From positions 1,550,001-1,614,000 of the forward strand of contig NZ_JAFBCA010000001.1 of NCBI RefSeq assembly GCF_016907475.1: 64,000 bases of DNA, read 5' to 3'. A program made the position numbers and the translations under genes. The notes beneath the pieces are model-generated. The model was given only the letters and a program-made list of their open reading frames with translations. It had not been told where the DNA came from and did no database searches. Positions within the stretch are counted from its first letter, which is position 1; each line of letters starts with the position of its first letter. Shown here one piece after another: positions 8,778 to 16,009 of this stretch. This DNA comes from Nocardioides cavernae. Its GTDB lineage: Bacteria > Actinomycetota > Actinomycetes > Propionibacteriales > Nocardioidaceae.

Positions 8778-8819
8778 ACGCTAGCGGGGGCGGGGCCATC
8801 CGGCATCAGGGATGGCCCC
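8778..8819 (-). promoter_or_regulatory. promoter and operator-like dyad of the ABC exporter operon
   Basis: -10 TAGCGT at 8783-8778 (minus strand). Just upstream is a perfect dyad: GGGGCCATCC (8792-8801), an 8-nt gap, and GGATGGCCCC (8810-8819). It covers the expected -35 position, so a repressor or activator bound there could gate RNA polymerase. The binding protein is unknown; no regulator gene is adjacent. Confidence 0.45.
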
Positions 8820-8986
8820 GATCCGTGTGGAGGTGTCGTGAAGATCGGCTGGTCGGGTCGCCTGCGTCATGCGATGCCGTACGCATGGGTGCGGGTCCGT
8901 ATGACGCTCAGCCTCACACCTGGGGCGGGACGTCATGGCGCGCGGTCGTCGGGGCGACCGGTGGGCATGACGTCCTGACTCGGCTC

Positions 8987-9281
8987 TAGGCTTGGCGGCA
9001 CATATCCCCGGTTGGCCTGCCGGGCATTGGCAGCCCCGCCCGAGGCGGGCCCTAGGCTTGGGCACCTATCCCCGGTTGGCCTGCCGGGCATTGGCAGCCC
9101 CGCCCGAGGCGGGCCCTAGGCTTGGGCACCTATCCCCGGTTGGCCTGCCGGGCATTGGCAGCCCCGCCCGAGGCGGGCCCTAGGCTTGGGCACCTATCCC
9201 CGGTTGGCCTGCCGGGCATTGGCAGCCCCGCCCGAGGCGGGCCCTAGGCTTGGGCACCTATCCCCGGTTGGTCTGCCGGCA
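8987..9281 (+). repeat. 64-bp tandem repeat array leading into a tRNA-Gln-like gene
   Basis: Four identical 64-bp units occupy 9003-9066, 9067-9130, 9131-9194 and 9195-9258. A fifth partial copy (9259-9279, one mismatch at 9272) forms the 5' end of the tRNA-like gene. Each unit contains the tRNA-like 5' sequence TATCCCCGGTTGG, an inverted repeat CTGCC-GGGCATT-GGCAG, an inverted repeat CCCGCC-CGA-GGCGGG, and TAGGCT. TAGGCT occurs at 8987, 9053, 9117, 9181 and 9245; the last is 16 bp before the tRNA 5' end, the normal place for a -10 box. Thus promoter plus tRNA 5' end appear to be multiplied. The stretch 8820-8986 before the array shows no supported feature. Confidence 0.9.
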
Positions 9282-9339
9282 GGGCCCGCCTGACTTTGAA
9301 TCAGGACTAGCGACGTAGGTTCGACTCCTACCCGGGGAG
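9261..9339 (+). tRNA. tRNA-Gln(UUG)-like gene with atypical D-arm and variable loop
   Basis: Acceptor TCCCCGG (9261-9267) pairs perfectly with CCGGGGA (9332-9338), followed by discriminator G9339 and no encoded CCA. Anticodon stem CCTGA/TCAGG is perfect, with loop CTTTGAA, anticodon TTG at 9296-9298. T-stem GTAGG/CCTAC is perfect around TTCGACT. Oddities: the D-stem (GGTC/GGCC) is weak, no A14 equivalent is evident, two bases rather than one separate the D-stem from the anticodon stem, and the variable region (9306-9314) has 9 nt. TAGGCT at 9245 is the probable -10. It ends one base before the stop codon of the convergent adhP gene. Confidence 0.75.
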
Positions 9340-10347
9340 CTACATCTCGAACACCAGGCGGGCAGGCACCTCGCCGGCGAGCACCTCCTCGAAGCAGGCG
9401 TTGACGTCCTCGAGGCGACGGCTCTCGGTCACGACCCGCGTCAGGCCGCGGGCGTGGAGGTCGAAGCACTCGGCGAGGTCGTTGCGGGTGCCGACGAGCG
9501 AGCCGATCACCGAGATGCCCTTGAGCACGGTCTCGAAGACCGGTAGCTCGAGCCGGTCGTCGGCCGGGAGGCCGACGAGCACCAGGCGGCCGTTGGGGTT
9601 GAGGGCGGCGTGGGCGGCGCGCATCGCGGCCGGCGAGGGCACCGTCACGAGGGCGACGTCGACGCCGCCGATCGCCTCGAGCTCGGCCTGCTGGTCACCG
9701 CGGGCGTCGACCACGTGGTCGGCGCCGAGGTCCTTGGCCAGCTGCAGCTTCTCGTCGTGCACGTCGACCGCGACCGTCCGGGAGCCGAAGACGCGGGCGT
9801 ACTGCAGGCCCAGGTGCCCGAGGCCGCCGATGCCGACGACCATCGCGGTCTCGCCCGGCTGCGGCGCAGCGACCTTCAGCCCCTTGTACGTCGTCACGCC
9901 GGCGCAGGTCAGCGGCGCGGCGTCGCGCGAGGTCACCGCGTCGGGCACGGGCACGACGTGGCTGGCCCAGGCGACGGCGTACTCGGCGTAGCCGCCGTCC
10001 ATCGTGTAGCCCATGTAGGCGGGGCTGGTGCAGTAGGTCTCCCAGCCTGCGACGCAGTAGCGGCAGTGGCCGCAGGCGTGCCCCAGCCAGGGGAGCGCGA
10101 CGCGCTGACCGATCGTGACCGGGAGGTCACCCTCGCCCACGGCCTCGACGACACCGACACCTTCGTGGCCCGGGATGAGCTGGTCCTTGGGCTTGACCGG
10201 CCACTCCCCGCGCGCGGCGTGGATGTCGGTGTGGCACAACCCGCAGGTCTGGATCTTCACCAGCACCTGGCCGGGACCGGGTTCCGGGACCGGGACGTCA
10301 CGGATCTCCAGCGGAGCTCCGAGCGTGGGGACGACGGCTGCCTTCAT
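9340..10347 (-). CDS. adhP: zinc-dependent alcohol dehydrogenase
   Basis: 335 aa, medium-chain dehydrogenase of the AdhP type. Catalytic zinc ligands C38 and H61 (GHEGVG), structural zinc cysteines C92, C95, C98 and C106, and NAD-binding GIGGLGHLG near 170. Oxidises or reduces primary alcohols and aldehydes with NAD(H) in the cytoplasm (family knowledge). Two consecutive ATGs exist; the second (10347) is 6 nt from GGAG and gives the usual MKAAVV start, while the first (10350) is only 3 nt away. The start overlaps the stop of the DUF4389-type gene. Confidence 0.9.
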   Translation of the reverse strand: MKAAVVPTLGAPLEIRDVPVPEPGPGQVLVKIQTCGLCHTDIHAARGEWPVKPKDQLIPGHEGVGVVEAVGEGDLPVTIGQRVALPWLGHACGHCRYCVAGWETYCTSPAYMGYTMDGGYAEYAVAWASHVVPVPDAVTSRDAAPLTCAGVTTYKGLKVAAPQPGETAMVVGIGGLGHLGLQYARVFGSRTVAVDVHDEKLQLAKDLGADHVVDARGDQQAELEAIGGVDVALVTVPSPAAMRAAHAALNPNGRLVLVGLPADDRLELPVFETVLKGISVIGSLVGTRNDLAECFDLHARGLTRVVTESRRLEDVNACFEEVLAGEVPARLVFEM

Positions 10348-11807
10348 CATTCTCTCCTCGATGCGTTGCGGACGGGTACGGCGATGAGCAGGGCGCCGGC
10401 CAGCAGGGTCAGGCCGGCGAGGACGAAGAGGACCGCGATCACGGCGTTGACCACCGGGAGCTCGGCCCCGGTGGAGACGTCGGCCGAGACGCCGCTGGTG
10501 CCGTCCTCGCGCATCAGCACGACGGTCCAGTCGCCGTCCCGGAGGTCCCAGGTGAGCGTGGCGTCGGTGCCGGTCGCCTGCGCCACCCAGAAGGTCTGGT
10601 CGGTGGGACCGGTCGCGGGCGCGCCCCCGTCGGTGGTGTCCAGGACGGCATGGCCGGCCCGGAACTCGCTCAGGGTGTCGCGGGAGACGTCGCCGAGGTA
10701 GCCCTCGACGTCGGACGTCGCGGCGACGCCGACGAAGAGCGGTTCGCCGGTGTCGGCCCGGGCGCGGATCCGGACCTCGCCCAGCCACATCGACGGCACC
10801 CAGGAGGGTGCTCCCTCCGTGTCGACCTTCGCGTCCTCGGACGTGATGGCGAACGTGTCGCTGTCGAGCGCCGTCGTGGGGGTCATCAGGAAGCCGTCGT
10901 CACGCTCGGTCGCGCCGATCAGGGCCAGGGTGCCGCCGGCCCCTGCGAACGCGAGGCCCATCAGCACGAGCAGGGAGCCGACCACCGCGGAGACGACCCG
11001 GCCGGCCGTCCAGCCGCTGCGGCCGCCGGGGGTGCCGGGGCCGCCGGGACGCGCGTACTGGGACATCGCCGGGGACGCCGTTGGGGGAGGTGTCGGGGGA
11101 GGCGTCCCGGCCGCCGGGTCGACCGGTGGGAGCACAGCGGCGTGTGGTTCGTGGCCCCCCATGTCGAGGCGGAAGGGCGGGTACTGGTCGGTCATCAGCG
11201 AGACGTAGCCGGCGACGCGCAGCACCCAGCGGTTGATCCCCAGGACCAGGTCGAAGACCTGCTGGGGGTAGCGGCCGGTGAACAGCAGCACGACCCCCGC
11301 GACCAGGACGAGCACGCCGAGCAGGCTGATGCTGATCCAGGTCTTGTCGCCGGCGCCGCCCACGCCGTACGCCACCCCGCCGACGAAGAGCGCGATGATC
11401 AGGAAGTGGGGGATGGCCAGCAGCCACCACTTCACCAGCACCAGTCCGCGCGAGAGCCGCTCGGGGTAGTCGACGGACAGGTGCGCGGGGTAGTCCGGCA
11501 CCTCCGCGAGCGTGAACGGCGGGTAGCGGTCGGTGCCGAGCGTGTAGCAGTAGTAGGAGACGCGCCAGCTCCAGCGCATCACGCCTACGTTGAAGTCGAA
11601 CATCGCGCGGGGATAGCGGCCCGTGAACAGGATCGCGAAGAACGCCATCACGCTCAGCACCGCGAAGCCCAGCCACAGGAAGGCGAGCACCACGTAGTGG
11701 GGGATGGCGAGCAGCCATTTCACCAGCCACAGTCCCCGGCTCAGGCCGGGGTCGAGGTCGGCGTCGACGTGCACCGGGTACGTCGGGGGAGCGATCGAGG
11801 TGGTCAT
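10347..11807 (-). CDS. DUF4389-type multi-pass membrane protein
   Basis: 486 aa. Two similar N-terminal units, each with paired hydrophobic helices and the repeated pattern GLxLVKWxLAIPHxxxxxxL, FTGRYP and TDRYPPF/TDQYPPF: residues ~20-110 and ~125-230. This is characteristic of the DUF4389 family. A Pro-rich linker (~240-280) and a further membrane segment (VVGSLLVLMGLAFAGAGG) lead to an extracytoplasmic beta-rich domain, then a last membrane helix AVLFVLAGLTLLAGALLIAVP. Good SD (AAGGA, 6 nt). Role unknown; operon with adhP by overlap. Confidence 0.75.
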   Translation of the reverse strand: MTTSIAPPTYPVHVDADLDPGLSRGLWLVKWLLAIPHYVVLAFLWLGFAVLSVMAFFAILFTGRYPRAMFDFNVGVMRWSWRVSYYCYTLGTDRYPPFTLAEVPDYPAHLSVDYPERLSRGLVLVKWWLLAIPHFLIIALFVGGVAYGVGGAGDKTWISISLLGVLVLVAGVVLLFTGRYPQQVFDLVLGINRWVLRVAGYVSLMTDQYPPFRLDMGGHEPHAAVLPPVDPAAGTPPPTPPPTASPAMSQYARPGGPGTPGGRSGWTAGRVVSAVVGSLLVLMGLAFAGAGGTLALIGATERDDGFLMTPTTALDSDTFAITSEDAKVDTEGAPSWVPSMWLGEVRIRARADTGEPLFVGVAATSDVEGYLGDVSRDTLSEFRAGHAVLDTTDGGAPATGPTDQTFWVAQATGTDATLTWDLRDGDWTVVLMREDGTSGVSADVSTGAELPVVNAVIAVLFVLAGLTLLAGALLIAVPVRNASRRE

Positions 11808-12011
11808 GACGAATCCTTCCTCCGCGGCGCCCGGGCCAGTGCGTGACGAGGCCCGGGGAGCCGCTTTCCTCCCTTCGATCGTCCCGCCGTGGGGAGGATG
11901 CGGGGAGGGCCGAACGGCACCTGTTCCCGGCACCTGCCCGGGACCTACGACCCTGTTGGGTGCCGGGCAGGGGAGTGAGACTCGAACCCCCAGGACCCAG
12001 GAGGCCCCCCA

Positions 12012-12299
12012 GTGATGACCAGTGCGCCAGCCCCACGCCCGCTCGACTCCGTCCGGGTGGTGGTCGAGGACGTCCCCGAGCTCGACGACCTGGTGCGGGA
12101 GGCCGCGCACCGCGCGTTGGAGTCCGACCGTGCGCTCGAGCTCGTCGAGGCGGCCGTCCCCCTGCGCGACCACGCCGCCCGGGCGCGGGTGATCCGGTGC
12201 ATGGACGAGGCGCTGGAGGTGGCGCGCCGCGCCGCGCCCGGCGTCCCGGTCCGCGTGGGCGTCCCGATCGAGCTGCCCCTGCCACGCCACTCCCGGTGA
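12012..12299 (+). CDS. small hypothetical protein upstream of treT
   Basis: 95 aa, mostly charged helix, no membrane segment or known motif that I recognise. GTG 12012 has AGGAGG 7 nt upstream; the next codon is ATG 12015, a slightly more distant alternative. Its stop overlaps the GTG start of treT (GTGA), so translation is coupled and a role tied to TreT is likely, though unproven. The 204-bp gap 11808-12011 that separates it from the divergent membrane protein gene shows no other gene. Confidence 0.65.
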   Translation: MMTSAPAPRPLDSVRVVVEDVPELDDLVREAAHRALESDRALELVEAAVPLRDHAARARVIRCMDEALEVARRAAPGVPVRVGVPIELPLPRHSR

Positions 12300-13648
12300 G
12301 CGGGGTCGCGGAGGTCATCGTCCAGCCGGTGCCCCTGCAGCGGCTCGACACCCTCCTCACGCCTGACCGCATCGATCGGCTCGAGGCGTACGTCGCCGCG
12401 GCTCGGCGGCTGCTCGAGGGACGCGTCGTGTGGAACGTCAACTCGACCGCGCGCGGTGGCGGGGTCGCGGAGATGCTGCACACGCTCGTGGCCTACGCGG
12501 CCGGCACCGGGGTCGACATCCGCTGGCTGGTGGTGGGCGGTGAGCCCGAGTTCTTCGCCGTCACGAAGCGGATCCACAACAGGTTGCACGGCGTCCCCGG
12601 CGACGCCGGCAGGCTCGACGCCACCGCGCGGGCGACGTACGACGCCACGCTGGCGCGGCAGCGCGAGGAGGTGGTCGCCCGGGTCCAGCCCCGTGACGTG
12701 GTCCTCCTCCACGACCCGCAGACGGCCGGGCTCGCCCGTGCCCTGCGTGAGCGCGGCGCACTCGTGGTGTGGCGCTGCCACGTCGGCCTGGACGAGCACA
12801 ACGAGTGGACGCGGGAGGCGTGGGGCTTCCTGCGGGAGCTGGTCGAGCCGGCGCAGGCCTGCATCTTCTCGCGGGAGTCGTTCGCGCCCGACTGGGTCGA
12901 CCGGCGGTGGCTGCGGGTGATCCCGCCCTCCCTCGACCCGTTCAGCCCCAAGAACACGGACCTCGACCCTGGAGAGGTCGAGGCCCTCGTGCACCGGGAG
13001 GGACTGGTGGTCGAGGGAGCACCGCTGCCCACGGACCGCCGGGCCGTGCTCCAGGTCAGCCGCTGGGACCGGCTCAAGGACATGGCAGGGGTCCTCGACG
13101 CCTTCGCCGAGCACCTCGATGAGCTGCCGCCCGACGTGCACCTGGTGCTGGCAGGCCCCGCGACCGACGGCGTCGCCGACGACCCCGAGGCCGCCGCCGT
13201 GCTGGCGGAGTGCCGGGAGCAGTGGCACTCGCTCCCCGCGCAGGTCCGCGACCGGAGCCACCTCGTGTGCGTGCCGATGGACGACCTCGACGACAACGCG
13301 CGGGTCGTCAACGCGCTGCAGCGCTGGTCGACAGTCGTGGTCCAGAAGAGCCTCGCCGAGGGGTTCGGCCTCACCGTCACCGAGCCGATGTGGAAGGGCA
13401 GGCCCGTGGTGGCCTCGGCGGTGGGCGGGATCCGCGACCAGGTGGAGGACGGCGTGAGTGGCGTCCTCCTCGACGACCCGCGCGACGGCGCCGCGCTGGT
13501 GGCTGCGCTGTCGGGCCTGCTGGGCGATGCCGACCGGCGCCGCGAGATGGGCCGTGCCGCCCACCTCCGCGTCCGCGACCACTACCTCGCCGACCGACAC
13601 CTCATCCAGTACGCCGAGCTCTTCGCGCAGCTGGTGGGGGAGACGTGA
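12296..13648 (+). CDS. treT: trehalose synthase, glycosyltransferring (TreT), GT4
   Basis: 450 aa. N-terminal VPLQRLDTLL, RVVWNVNSTARGGGVAEML (~43-61), EFFAVTKRIHNRLHG and HDPQTAGLA fit the TreT branch of GT4, which couples NDP-glucose to glucose to form trehalose (family knowledge). The C-terminal Rossmann domain carries the donor motif QKSLAEGFGLTVTEPMWKG with the EX7E glutamates. GTG 12296 overlaps the preceding small gene. The stop at 13646-13648 is immediately adjacent to the stop of the convergent SulP gene (13649), leaving no terminator space. Confidence 0.85.
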   Translation: MSGVAEVIVQPVPLQRLDTLLTPDRIDRLEAYVAAARRLLEGRVVWNVNSTARGGGVAEMLHTLVAYAAGTGVDIRWLVVGGEPEFFAVTKRIHNRLHGVPGDAGRLDATARATYDATLARQREEVVARVQPRDVVLLHDPQTAGLARALRERGALVVWRCHVGLDEHNEWTREAWGFLRELVEPAQACIFSRESFAPDWVDRRWLRVIPPSLDPFSPKNTDLDPGEVEALVHREGLVVEGAPLPTDRRAVLQVSRWDRLKDMAGVLDAFAEHLDELPPDVHLVLAGPATDGVADDPEAAAVLAECREQWHSLPAQVRDRSHLVCVPMDDLDDNARVVNALQRWSTVVVQKSLAEGFGLTVTEPMWKGRPVVASAVGGIRDQVEDGVSGVLLDDPRDGAALVAALSGLLGDADRRREMGRAAHLRVRDHYLADRHLIQYAELFAQLVGET

Positions 13649-15313
13649 TCACTCCCGGCCGGTGGCCGCTCGGAACGCCTCGAGCGCGGTCGGCAGGGTC
13701 GGGAAGATGTGCTCGTCCCCGATCCGCTCCAGCACCCCGCTCGGCTGCAGGACGGTGCGCGGGTCCTGCTTGAGCCGGGCCAGCGCCAGCACGACACCCT
13801 CCGCCTCGAGCTCGGCGCGCAGCGTCTCGAGGGCGTCGGCGCCGGTGAGGTCGACCTCGCCCATCGCCTCGAAGTTGAGCAGCACCCACTGGGGGTCGTA
13901 CGCCGCCACCGACTCGCGCACCCGGGAGAGGAAGTTCTCGGCGTTGGCGAAGAACAGCGGCGCGTCGTAGCGGTAGACGAGCAGCCCGGGCACGGGTGCG
14001 GCGTCGGCGTAGTCGTCGACGTCGTGCATGCCGGCGACGTCGGGGACGAGTCCCTCGACCGCGTCGTGGGGGCGCGCCACCCGGCGGAGCACGTCGACGA
14101 GCGACAGGCTGACGGCGACCAGCACGCCCTCGAGCACGCCGAGCACGAGCACGCCGAAGGTCGTGGCCAGCGCGATCAGCAGCTCGGTCCGCCGGTAGCG
14201 CGCGATCCGCGCGAACTCCCCGACGTCGATGAGCCGCAGGCCGGCGTAGACGACCACCGCGGCCAGGGCCGCGTCGGGGAAGCGCGCGAGCACGGGGCGC
14301 AGCGCGACGACCAGCACCAGCGCGGCTCCCAGCGTGGACAGCCCGGCCCAGCGGGACCTGCCGCCGACGGCGTCGACGATCGCCGTACGGCTGCCAGAGC
14401 TGCTGACCGGGAAGCCGTGCACCACGCCGGCCGCGAGGTTGGCGGTGCCCAGGGCGAGCAGCTCGCGCCGGGCGTCGACCCGGTCGCCGTGCCGGGTGGC
14501 GAACGCGCGAGCCGTCAGCACGTTGTCGGTGAAGCCGACCACGGCGATGGCCAGGGCCGTGGTCAGCAGCGCCCACGACCCCAGCGACGTGACGGACGGC
14601 AGGCCGAGGGTCGGCAGCGCGAACGGCAGCCCCCCGACGACCCCGACGCCGTCGTCGGGCAGCCCGGCGAGGCTGACCACGAGGGTCGCGAGGAGCATCC
14701 CGACCAGCGGCACCGGTCCGGTCGGCCACAGCCGGGCGCCCAGCAGCAGCACGGCGAGCGTGCCGAGGCACACCGCGAGGGTCGGTGCGTGGATCGCCGA
14801 CGGGTGCTGCACGAGCCACCAGGCCTCCGCCAGGGGGTCGCCGTCGGGGATGTCGGCGCCCGTCGCACGACCCACCTGCGACAGGATCATCAGACCGGCG
14901 ATCCCGGCCATGTAGCCCACCAGGACCGGCTTGGAGAGCAGGTCGGCGAGGAAGCCGAGCCCGCCGGCCCAGGCGAGCAGGCACACGGCGCCGACCGCGA
15001 GCGCGAGCAGCGCGGCGGTGTCCTGCGCGGACTCGCCCGGCACGGTGATGGCCGCCAGGGCGGCGCCGGTCATCAGGGCGGTCGTCGACTCCGGACCCAC
15101 GGACAGCTGGGGGGACGACCCGAGGAGGAAGTAGACCGCCAGCGCCACGAAGGCGGCCCACAGGCCCGCGGCCGGCGGCACCCGCGCCAGTCCGGCGTAC
15201 GCCAGCACCTGGGGCACCAGGTAGGCCGCCACGGTGATGCCCGCGACGACGTCGCGCTGCAGCGCACGCCGCCCGGGTGGCCGCAGGCCCTCCCGCCAGG
15301 TCGTCGCGCTCAT
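13649..15313 (-). CDS. SulP-family anion transporter with STAS domain
   Basis: 554 aa. About 10-12 hydrophobic segments in residues 20-420, including the SulP entrance VVAGITVAAYLVPQVLAYA and SVGPESTTALMTG, followed by a cytoplasmic STAS domain (~430-550; WVLLNFEAMGEVDLTGADALE). SulP proteins carry sulfate, bicarbonate or other small anions across the inner membrane. ATG 15313 overlaps the stop of the upstream gene by 4 nt. The substrate cannot be read from sequence. Confidence 0.88.
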   Translation of the reverse strand: MSATTWREGLRPPGRRALQRDVVAGITVAAYLVPQVLAYAGLARVPPAAGLWAAFVALAVYFLLGSSPQLSVGPESTTALMTGAALAAITVPGESAQDTAALLALAVGAVCLLAWAGGLGFLADLLSKPVLVGYMAGIAGLMILSQVGRATGADIPDGDPLAEAWWLVQHPSAIHAPTLAVCLGTLAVLLLGARLWPTGPVPLVGMLLATLVVSLAGLPDDGVGVVGGLPFALPTLGLPSVTSLGSWALLTTALAIAVVGFTDNVLTARAFATRHGDRVDARRELLALGTANLAAGVVHGFPVSSSGSRTAIVDAVGGRSRWAGLSTLGAALVLVVALRPVLARFPDAALAAVVVYAGLRLIDVGEFARIARYRRTELLIALATTFGVLVLGVLEGVLVAVSLSLVDVLRRVARPHDAVEGLVPDVAGMHDVDDYADAAPVPGLLVYRYDAPLFFANAENFLSRVRESVAAYDPQWVLLNFEAMGEVDLTGADALETLRAELEAEGVVLALARLKQDPRTVLQPSGVLERIGDEHIFPTLPTALEAFRAATGRE

Positions 15314-15906
15314 CGCGACCCGGCCACCAGGCCGGCGTCCCACCCCGGCGCCCGACCGCCGGCGGGCGGGCCCACCCGGGACAGGTCGTGGCCACTGCGG
15401 ACGAGGAGCCACGACGTGAGCGAGTTGGAGTTCCACATGTCGCCGGTGTGCTGCTCGTCCAGCGCCCAGGTGGCGGTGCGGAAGTGCGGCGCCAGGGCCA
15501 GCACCCGTTCCGCGTGCCCGGCGTCCTGGCTCATCCGCACGGGGCTGTCCACCGCCTCGTCGACATCGGGGATCCGGCCGCCCGGCCAGCACCGCACCTC
15601 GTAGCGGAACCAGCGGGACCGGCCGAGCCACCTCAGGCCGACCGGCCCCTCGGCGACCACGCCCCGCTCCGGCTCCGGCGTGTTCCAGACCGGCGCCATC
15701 TCGATGACCCACCGGTCGGGGCCGAGGCGGACCTCCAGCGCGGAGTGGTAGAGGTCGGCGGCGCGCCGGTGCTCGCGGCGAGCGACCAGCGCCTCGAAGA
15801 CCCGTCCGTTCAGCCGCACGCACCTCCCGCCCGCGCCCAGTGGGAGCCAGTACAGGTCCACCCACGACACGTCGTCACCGCCGCGCAGGGGCGTGCTGCC
15901 GGTCAT
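15310..15906 (-). CDS. uncharacterised protein cotranscribed with SulP transporter
   Basis: 198 aa, rich in Trp and Arg, no signal peptide or membrane helix. Motif-like stretches are SWVDLYWLPLGAGGRCVRLNGR, DLYHSALEVRLGPDRWVIEM and WFRYEVRCWPGGRIPD; I recognise no catalytic family with confidence. DLYHSALEV...VIEM superficially resembles permuted papain-like (NlpC/LRAT-like) strands, but a catalytic Cys-His arrangement is not evident. Strong SD (GAGGAGG) before ATG 15906; overlaps sulP by 4 nt, so the two are coupled. Divergent from glmU. Confidence 0.7.
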   Translation of the reverse strand: MTGSTPLRGGDDVSWVDLYWLPLGAGGRCVRLNGRVFEALVARREHRRAADLYHSALEVRLGPDRWVIEMAPVWNTPEPERGVVAEGPVGLRWLGRSRWFRYEVRCWPGGRIPDVDEAVDSPVRMSQDAGHAERVLALAPHFRTATWALDEQHTGDMWNSNSLTSWLLVRSGHDLSRVGPPAGGRAPGWDAGLVAGSR

Positions 15907-15997
15907 GGCTTCCTCCTCGGCGCCAGTCGACCGCGCACCGGCAACGCCCCGGTAGGGCCCAACGTCCCGCGCTTCCCGTGGCCGGAGCGACCGGTGA

Positions 15998-16003
15998 CAC
16001 ACT
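15998..16003 (+). promoter_or_regulatory. candidate -10 of glmU (leaderless)
   Basis: CACACT (a TAnnnT variant) ends 6 nt before the glmU ATG and there is no Shine-Dalgarno sequence, consistent with a leaderless transcript. Confidence 0.35.
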
Positions 16004-16009
16004 GCGGCC

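Noticed and set aside
8992..9183. Small plus-strand ORF across the 64-bp repeats
   Set aside because: It merely translates the tandem repeat in changing frames and has no SD or family similarity.
8987..9281. CRISPR array
   Set aside because: The 64-bp units are contiguous and identical with no unique spacers and no cas genes.
11966..11991. tRNA T-arm-like GGTTCGAGTC on the minus strand
   Set aside because: The flanking bases do not form a T-stem (GGGGG against CTCAC) and no anticodon stem or acceptor partner could be found.
13649..15865. SulP reading frame extended upstream to 15865
   Set aside because: The extension runs antiparallel in a different frame over the clear 198-aa gene with strong SD; SulP family similarity starts at ATG 15313.
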